Assembly (NCBI GenBank): GCA_016861045.1 | Contig: BOKP01000002.1 | Span: 186,001-250,000, forward strand | DNA: 64,000 bases | Source of the DNA: Actinomycetes bacterium | GTDB lineage: Bacteria; Actinomycetota; Thermoleophilia; Solirubrobacterales; 70-9 | Direction of reading: 5' to 3' | Shown: one piece after another, positions 58,871 to 64,000 of the stretch | Numbering within the stretch: position 1 is the first letter of the stretch | Layout: each line of letters begins with the position of its first letter | Made by a program: the position numbers and the translations under genes | The notes under the pieces: generated by a model | The model's database searches: none | Told to the model about the DNA's origin: nothing | Seen by the model: the letters and a program-made list of their open reading frames with translations, nothing else

Positions 58871-59874
58871 CAAAGGCCGGGCGGCGCTCCGGCCGGGCGT
58901 CCGCGGCGCGCGGCGACGATCGACTCGATCGGGAACGATGGCTGCATCGTCCCGTCGAGGAGGCGGGCCGGGCGCGCCGCCACGAGGCAGTTGTAGACCG
59001 ACTCCCGCGCGGCCTCGAAGGCGGCCAGGAAGCATTCGTTGATCGCGGCGTCCGAGACGCCGGCGCCGCCGTCGGTCCCGCCGTCGGTCCCGAACGCGAG
59101 CCCGATCTCCCCCGAGCCCTCGGCCCCGTAGGAGCCGGCCCGCGCCAGGCCGAGCAGGGGCCGCAGGGCGAGGCGGCGGAGCTGCTGGAGCGAGAGCGGC
59201 GCGTCGGTGGCGCAGATGGCGATGCAGGACCCGTGCGGCGCCGGCCGGGTCGGGACGTCCGCGAGCGGGCCGTCGGGCCCCTCGACGCCCTCGAGGACGT
59301 CGAGATCCGCGCGATCGCCGAAGTTGCAGAGCAGGAGCACCCCGACGACGTGGTCGCCGACCCGGCGCGACGCGGTCCCGATCCCGCCCGGGAAGTCGAA
59401 GCAGTGCATCCCGGTGCCGGCGCCGACGGTCCCCTCGGCGACATCCGCGCCGAGGTCGGCGAGGGCGCTCTCGACGTCGGCCGCGACGACCGTCCGCGAA
59501 TCGGCCATGTAGCCGTCGTCGCACTCGCCGACGACGGGCAGGACGATGTGCTCCGGACCGCGGCCGGAGGCGGTGATCGCGGCCTGGAGGACGGTGCCGA
59601 TCGCGTGCGATCCGCAGAGGTAGGCCGGGGTCTCCATCCGCCCGCGCTCGTCGATCTCCAGCTTCGCGGTGAGCTCGCCGACGCCGTTGACGACCGCGGT
59701 CCCGGCCGGGGCGGGCAGGCTCGGAGGGGCGACGACGCTGACCCCGGTCCGCTGGCCGGACGTGGCCTGCGCCTGGCCGACCCTGACCCCGGGGACGTCG
59801 GTGATCGCGTTGCGCGGCCCGGTCGGGAGCCGGCCGACCGGGCCGACCAGGTCGCGCCAGCGCGAGCCGCTCAT
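58867..59874 (-). CDS. P1 (DmpA/S58) family aminopeptidase
   Basis: 335 residues. Self-processing Ntn-type aminopeptidase: NGVGELTAKLEIDERGRMETP, GTVGAGTGMHCFDFPGGIGTAS and the precursor cleavage site PAPHG-SCIAICATDAPLS with the Ser nucleophile at S216. DmpA/BapA relatives release N-terminal amino acids, including D- or beta-amino acids. ATG overlaps the TGA of the DppF-type ATPase (ATGA), so it is the last gene of the peptide import operon and likely hydrolyses imported peptides in the cytoplasm. Confidence 0.92.
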   Translation of the reverse strand: MSGSRWRDLVGPVGRLPTGPRNAITDVPGVRVGQAQATSGQRTGVSVVAPPSLPAPAGTAVVNGVGELTAKLEIDERGRMETPAYLCGSHAIGTVLQAAITASGRGPEHIVLPVVGECDDGYMADSRTVVAADVESALADLGADVAEGTVGAGTGMHCFDFPGGIGTASRRVGDHVVGVLLLCNFGDRADLDVLEGVEGPDGPLADVPTRPAPHGSCIAICATDAPLSLQQLRRLALRPLLGLARAGSYGAEGSGEIGLAFGTDGGTDGGAGVSDAAINECFLAAFEAARESVYNCLVAARPARLLDGTMQPSFPIESIVAARRGRPAGAPPGLC

Positions 59875-60875
59875 CCGCCGCCGTCCGGCCGGGCCACGGT
59901 CGGGTCGTAGAGCAGGCAGGCGGCCCGCTGCCCCGGAGCACCGGTCTCGACCAGCTCCGGATCGACCCGGTCGCAGGGCTCGAAGCGGCGCGGGCATCGC
60001 GGGTGGAAGCGGCAGCCCGGGGGGACCGCGGTCGGATCGGGCAGCTCGCCCTTGAGCAGCTCGCGACGGCCGCCGCCGCCCGGGACCGCGACCGGTATCG
60101 CCGTTACGAGCGCCTGCGTGTAGGGGTGCCGGGGCCGCTCGATCACGTCCGCCGCGTCGCCCTCCTCGACGACCCGCCCGAGGTACATGACCGCGATCCG
60201 GTCGCACAGCGACCAGGCGAGGCTGAGGTCGTGGGTGATGAAGATCAGCGCCAGGCCGCGCTCCTTCTGCAGGCCGACGAGGACCTTGAGGATCTGGGCC
60301 CGCACCGACGCATCGAGCATCGAGACCGGCTCGTCGCAGATCAGCCCGTCGGGGTCGAGGACGAGGGCGGTGGCGATCGCGACCCGCTGGCGCTGGCCGC
60401 CGGAGAGCTGGTGCGGGTAGCGGTCGAGGTAGCGCTCCGGGTCGAGGCCGACGTCGCTCATCGCGCGCCGCACACGCCCGTCGTGCTCCTCCTTCGGGAC
60501 GCCCTGCACCTTCAGTGGCTCGGTGACGATCGCCGCGACCCGCTGGCGCGGGTTGAGGCTCTGGTAGGGGTCCTGGAAGATCATCTGCACGCGCATGCGC
60601 AGCGCCCTCTGCTCGTCCTTGCTCGAGACCACGCCGCCGCTGAGGCTGAGCTGGCCCGCGGTCGTGGGCTGCAGCCCGAGCATCGCCCGCGCCAGCGTCG
60701 ACTTGCCACAGCCCGACTCGCCGACGACTCCGAGGATCTCCCCGGGGCGCCATTCGAGCGAGACGCCGTCGAGCGCGCGGGCCGTCCTCCTCCGCGCCTC
60801 GAAGCGGACCTCGACGTCGCTGACGCTCATCAGCGTCTCGCCCATGCCGATCTCGCCGCCCTGGATCTCGCTCAC
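59871..60875 (-). CDS. dppF: dipeptide/oligopeptide ABC transporter ATP-binding protein, DppF-type
   Basis: 334 residues, GTG start overlapping dppD stop (GTGA). Walker A GESGCGKST, Q-loop QMIFQDPYQSLNPR, signature LSGGQRQRVAIA, Walker B LICDEPVSMLDAS, H-loop ITHD. The C-terminal oligopeptide/dipeptide motif reads PGCRFHPRCP, with the four-Cys region that identifies this subfamily. Energises peptide import with DppD. Confidence 0.93.
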   Translation of the reverse strand: MSEIQGGEIGMGETLMSVSDVEVRFEARRRTARALDGVSLEWRPGEILGVVGESGCGKSTLARAMLGLQPTTAGQLSLSGGVVSSKDEQRALRMRVQMIFQDPYQSLNPRQRVAAIVTEPLKVQGVPKEEHDGRVRRAMSDVGLDPERYLDRYPHQLSGGQRQRVAIATALVLDPDGLICDEPVSMLDASVRAQILKVLVGLQKERGLALIFITHDLSLAWSLCDRIAVMYLGRVVEEGDAADVIERPRHPYTQALVTAIPVAVPGGGGRRELLKGELPDPTAVPPGCRFHPRCPRRFEPCDRVDPELVETGAPGQRAACLLYDPTVARPDGGG

Positions 60876-61882
60876 GCCGCGCCTCCCTCCCCGGCCGCCG
60901 CCGGCTCGATCTCGGGCCAGCGCTCCCACGGCGCGTAGTGGCAGGCGGCCTCGTGGCGCGGCCCGACCTCGCGCCGGTCCGGGTCGACGTCGCAGCGGTC
61001 GCCGCTGAACGGGCAGCGGGGGCGGAACCGGCACCCCGGCGGGGGCTCGCCCGGATGGGGCGGCGCTCCGGGGATCGCGGCGGCGAGCCCGCGCTCGTCC
61101 CCGATCACCGGCAGCGAGTCCAACAGCAGCTTCGTGTACGGATGCTGGGGAGCGGCGAAGACCCCGTCGACGGCGCCGATCTCGACGATCCGGCCCGCGT
61201 ACATGACGGCGATCCGGTCGCAGGTCTCGGCGAGCACGCCGAGATCGTGCGAGATCAGGATCAACGCGAGCCCGAGCTCCTCGCGGAGCCGCTCGAGGAG
61301 CTGCAGGACCTGGGCCTGCATGACGACGTCGAGCGCGGTCGTCGGCTCGTCGGCGATCACAAGCGACGGCCGGCAGGCGAGGGCCAGCGCGATCATCACC
61401 CGCTGCCGCTGCCCGCCGGAGAGCTCGTGCGGGTAGCGGTCGCCGACCCCGGCGGTGAGCCCGACGGTCTCCAGCAGCTCGGCGATCCGGGCCGCGAGCT
61501 CGGCGGAGCTCGCGCGCTCGTGCAGGCGGATCGCCTCGGCGAGCTGCCTGCCGACCCTCTGGACCGGGTCGAGCGAGTTCATCGCGCCCTGGAAGACGAG
61601 CGAGATGTGGCGCCAGCGGACCAGCCGCATCCCGGTCTCGGTCCGGCGGCCGATGTTGATCGGCTCGGCGACGCCCTCGGGGCGCAGCGTGATCACGCCG
61701 CTCTGCTCGAGCGAAGGCGGCAGGAGCCGCATCGTCGCCAGCGCCGTCGTCGTCTTGCCGCAGCCCGACTCGCCGGCGAGCGCGAGCGCCTCGCCGGGCT
61801 CCAGGGTCAGGTCGACGCCGTCGACGATCGGCTTGCCGTCGTGGGTGACCCGCAGGCCCTCGATCTCGAGCAGCGGGCTCAC
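60872..61882 (-). CDS. dppD: dipeptide/oligopeptide ABC transporter ATP-binding protein, DppD-type
   Basis: 336 residues, GTG start overlapping dppC stop (GTGA). Walker A GESGCGKTT, Q-loop LVFQGAMNSLDPV, signature LSGGQRQRVMIA, Walker B LVIADEPTTALD, H-loop ISHD, C-terminal PGCRFRPRCPFSGDRC. The FQGAMNSLDPVQRV Q-loop is typical of the DppD/OppD branch. Works with DppF on the membrane pores DppB/C. Confidence 0.93.
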   Translation of the reverse strand: MSPLLEIEGLRVTHDGKPIVDGVDLTLEPGEALALAGESGCGKTTTALATMRLLPPSLEQSGVITLRPEGVAEPINIGRRTETGMRLVRWRHISLVFQGAMNSLDPVQRVGRQLAEAIRLHERASSAELAARIAELLETVGLTAGVGDRYPHELSGGQRQRVMIALALACRPSLVIADEPTTALDVVMQAQVLQLLERLREELGLALILISHDLGVLAETCDRIAVMYAGRIVEIGAVDGVFAAPQHPYTKLLLDSLPVIGDERGLAAAIPGAPPHPGEPPPGCRFRPRCPFSGDRCDVDPDRREVGPRHEAACHYAPWERWPEIEPAAAGEGGAA

Positions 61883-62727
61883 GTCGCCTCCCGCAGCCGC
61901 GGATTGATGTACTCCTCGAAGAGGAAGCCGAGCAGCGACACGGCGAGGACGAGGATCGTGATGCAGAGGCCGGGCGGGACCACGTACCACCATGCACCGG
62001 CGCTCGGCGCCCCCGAGCTGAACGCGTTCTCGAGCATCGTGCCCCACGAGATCCGGGTCGGGTCGCCGAGGCCGAGGAACGCGAGCGCCGCCTCCGAGAG
62101 GATCGCGACGGCCACGATCAGGACCGTGTTGGCGAAGATCAGCGGCAGCGTGTTGGGGAGGATGTGGGTGCGGATGATGTAGGTGTCGCCGGCGCCGAGC
62201 GCCCGCGCCCGCTCGACGAACGGCCGCTCGCGCAGGGTCAGCACCTGGGCGCGGACGATCCGCCCCGTCCCCGCCCACGACGTCAGGCCGATCACCGCGA
62301 TCAGCACCGTCAGCGAGGGGCTGAGCACGCGGGCGAGGACGATCATCAGCGGCAGCGTCGGGATGACCAGGAACCAGTTCTCGAAGGCGTCGAGGATGCG
62401 GTCGGTCCAGCCGCCGAAGTAGCCGCCCGCGAGCCCGACGATCGAGCCGACCACGGCCGAGATCAGCGCCGCCGCGAAGCCGACGACCACCGAGACGCGG
62501 GTGCCGACGAGAAGCTGCGAGAAGACGTCGGAGCCGTTCTCGGTGGTGCCGAGGATGTGGCTCCAGCTCGGCGGCTCGAGGACGTCCGTGCTCGATGCGT
62601 ACGGGTCGTAGGGCGCCAGCAGCCCGCCGAAGGCCGCGACGAAGACCGTCAGCGCGAGGACGGCGATCCCGAAGCGGCCACGCCAGGTGCCCAGCAGCAG
62701 CTCGCGAACTCCCCGCTCGCCGCTCAT
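61879..62727 (-). CDS. dppC: peptide ABC transporter permease, DppC-type
   Basis: 282 residues. Six TM helices with an N-terminal cytoplasmic start (MSGERGVRELLLGTWRGRFG). The EAA loop reads FVERARALGAGDTYIIRTHILPNTLPLI. ATG overlaps dppB stop (ATGA). Forms the membrane pore with DppB. Confidence 0.93.
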   Translation of the reverse strand: MSGERGVRELLLGTWRGRFGIAVLALTVFVAAFGGLLAPYDPYASSTDVLEPPSWSHILGTTENGSDVFSQLLVGTRVSVVVGFAAALISAVVGSIVGLAGGYFGGWTDRILDAFENWFLVIPTLPLMIVLARVLSPSLTVLIAVIGLTSWAGTGRIVRAQVLTLRERPFVERARALGAGDTYIIRTHILPNTLPLIFANTVLIVAVAILSEAALAFLGLGDPTRISWGTMLENAFSSGAPSAGAWWYVVPPGLCITILVLAVSLLGFLFEEYINPRLREAT

Positions 62728-63692
62728 CGCGACTGCACCCGCGGGTCGAGGTAGAAGTAGAGGACGTCGGCGAGCAGGTTGGCGAAGATCACGCCGAAGC
62801 TGAAGACGAGGAACGTCCCCTGCAGCATCGGGAAGTCCTTGTCGTTGATCGCGTTGAAGCTGAGCTCGCCGAGGCCGGGCCAGGAGAAGACGGTCTCGAT
62901 CGTGATCGCGCCTCCGGCGACGGCGCCGAACTGGATCGCCGAGAGGGTCACGAGCGGCAGCAGGGCGTTCGGCACCGCGTGGCGGTTGATCACCCGCTCG
63001 CGCGAGAGCCCGGTCGCCCGCTTGACGGTGATGAAGTCCTCGGTGAGGACGTCGACCATCGAGGAGCGCATGATCAGGAAGTACTGGCCGAGCAGCATCA
63101 GCGTCATCGCGGTCATCGGCAGGATCAGGTGGTCGACGACGTCGAGCGCCTCGTCGAACCAGCTCGCGAACTCGACCCCCGGCGTCACCTGCTGTCCGGC
63201 CGGGAAGATCGGCCAGGCGACCGCGAAGACGAGGATAAGGATGATCCCGATCCAGTACTCGGGCGACGCGTAGGTGAAGAGGCTGAACCCGAGCAGGCCG
63301 TCGTCGGTCCTGGTCCCGCGATGCGTCGCGGCCTTCACCCCCATCCACGCTCCGATCAGGGTCGCGAGCAGCGTCCCCGTCCCGACCAGCAGCAGCGTCC
63401 ACGGCAGCGCAGCGACGATCTCGTCCCAGACCGGCTCGCGGGTCGTCTGGCTGATCCCGAGGTCGAGCGTCACGGTGTCGCCGACGTAGTCGGCGAACTG
63501 CCCGAGCAGCGGCTTGTCGAGGCCGTAGTCCTCGCGCAGCTGCTCGATCTGCTCGTCGGTGGCGCCGGGGAGGCGGGCGAGCTGCGAGGTCGGGTCGCCG
63601 ACCGCGCGGAACAGGAAGAAGTTGAAGACGAGGACGAAGACCAGGGTCAGGACCGCGGCCCCGACCTTGCCGGCCAGCCAGCGCCCGCTCAC
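62724..63692 (-). CDS. dppB: peptide ABC transporter permease, DppB-type
   Basis: 322 residues from a GTG at 63692 with GGAGG 8 nt upstream. Six TM helices; the EAA loop reads FITVKRATGLSRERVINRHAVPNALLPLV. The first TM and ARLPGATDEQIEQLREDYGLDKPLLGQF are typical of DppB. A tandem repeat region lies between it and the binding-protein gene upstream. Confidence 0.92.
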   Translation of the reverse strand: MSGRWLAGKVGAAVLTLVFVLVFNFFLFRAVGDPTSQLARLPGATDEQIEQLREDYGLDKPLLGQFADYVGDTVTLDLGISQTTREPVWDEIVAALPWTLLLVGTGTLLATLIGAWMGVKAATHRGTRTDDGLLGFSLFTYASPEYWIGIILILVFAVAWPIFPAGQQVTPGVEFASWFDEALDVVDHLILPMTAMTLMLLGQYFLIMRSSMVDVLTEDFITVKRATGLSRERVINRHAVPNALLPLVTLSAIQFGAVAGGAITIETVFSWPGLGELSFNAINDKDFPMLQGTFLVFSFGVIFANLLADVLYFYLDPRVQSR

Positions 63693-63700
63693 GGGAGCAC

Positions 63701-63811
63701 CTCCGGCGAAACGCTCCGCTCGAGGTCCGCATCCGCCGAACCGTCGGCCCTGGGCCACCCCGGCGGAACGCTGGGCTTCGCGTCCGCTTCCGCCGGACCG
63801 TTGGCTGGGGG
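63701..63811. repeat. 57-bp-period tandem repeat with hairpin
   Basis: Two copies of a roughly 54-bp unit (63701-63754 and 63758-63811), about 75% alike by eye. The second contains the inverted repeat CCGGCGGAA (63760-63768)/TTCCGCCGG (63788-63796). It lies between the binding-protein gene and dppB. A hairpin here could reduce read-through, giving more binding protein than permease (inference). Confidence 0.5.
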
Positions 63812-63839
63812 GTGACGGGGGGTCATGGAGCGGGGTCGT

Positions 63840-64000
63840 CTACTCGGAGAGCTCCAGGGGCTCGTCGCGGCCCTGGGACCGCATCCGCGTGACGATGACG
63901 CCGCCGATGAAACCGACGACGAGGCCGATCAGCCCCGCGAGCCCGGCATTGCCCCCGCCCGTCTCCGACGAGGCGCCGGCGACCGGGCGCAGCGCCAGGA
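63840..64000 (-). CDS. ABC transporter substrate-binding protein, C-terminus (cut by window edge)
   Basis: Only the last 52 residues are in the window. They run ALRPVAGASSETGGGN, then a TM helix, GLAGLIGLVVGFIGGVIVT, and a short basic-acidic tail ending LELSE before TAG. Position at the head of the peptide ABC operon implies a family 5 peptide-binding protein held by a C-terminal TM anchor and not only by a lipid. The main body is outside the window. Confidence 0.6.
   Translation of the reverse strand, partial: LALRPVAGASSETGGGNAGLAGLIGLVVGFIGGVIVTRMRSQGRDEPLELSE

Noticed and set aside
1-64000. CRISPR array, insertion sequence, prophage, tRNA or rRNA genes
   Set aside because: No regularly spaced repeats, transposase or integrase motifs, or RNA gene structures were seen on reading both strands.

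Overview
The window is very GC-rich (roughly 70% or more), almost fully coding, and uses GTG and TTG starts and 1-4 base stop/start overlaps freely. It holds a Dyp-type EfeUOB iron system, exonuclease VII, DtxR-like and actinobacterial-style regulatory DNA, an Rpf-type cell-wall lytic protein behind a c-di-AMP (ydaO) riboswitch, a MMPL transporter, an ArsA/Get3 ATPase and several secreted proteins rich in Ig-like domains. Together these suggest a chromosome segment of an actinobacterium, most likely of the Thermoleophilia/Solirubrobacterales type. The lineage is inferred from gene style and not proven. I see no insertion sequence, prophage, CRISPR array, rRNA or tRNA.

Layout. (1) 1-6.6 kb: a catabolic block of an acyl-CoA dehydrogenase, an NDP-forming acyl-CoA synthetase, a class III aminotransferase and a phytoene-desaturase-like FAD oxidoreductase. 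Two of its promoters carry the same 16-bp palindrome. (2) 7-12.2 kb: small conserved proteins, a Bcp-type peroxiredoxin, a Na/Ca antiporter, a lipoprotein, and an ArsA-type ATPase overlapping a small Cys-containing protein. (3) 12.2-15.8 kb: a tightly coupled nucleoside-salvage operon (phosphorylase, deaminase, Nudix), a NYN protein and a divergent MerR regulator. (4) 15.8-18.8 kb: an HD hydrolase, a cyclopropane-fatty-acid synthase and an SDR. (5) 18.9-26.7 kb: a minus-strand block with an unusual sigma factor fused to a zinc anti-sigma-like module and a membrane segment, then a 949-residue secreted Ig-like protein, a subtilase whose catalytic Asp seems lost, and a two-TM protein. (6) 27-35.5 kb: MarR/MFS efflux pair, GNAT, efeUOB iron uptake and xseAB. 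(7) 35.7-46.8 kb: OsmC, thioesterase, alcohol dehydrogenase, VOC dioxygenase, G6PDH, DAO-type oxidase, MMPL transporter and a secreted PHP-domain protein. (8) 46.8-58.8 kb: a DEAD-box helicase with a structured leader, a secreted lipase-like hydrolase and a penicillin-acylase-family enzyme, a small basic protein and a HxlR regulator with palindromic operators, a class A PBP, the riboswitch-controlled Rpf-like protein and a secreted beta-propeller protein. (9) 58.9-64 kb: a peptide ABC importer operon (binding protein cut by the window edge) ending in a P1/DmpA-type peptidase.

The two most unusual items are the sigma/anti-sigma-like fusion next to genes for large secreted proteins (18.9-26.7 kb), and the HxlR-operator region in front of a small basic protein and an acylase/lipase pair (48.3-54.3 kb). 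Regulatory calls come from direct inspection of inverted repeats and promoter-like hexamers. All protein names come from motif recognition without database searches.
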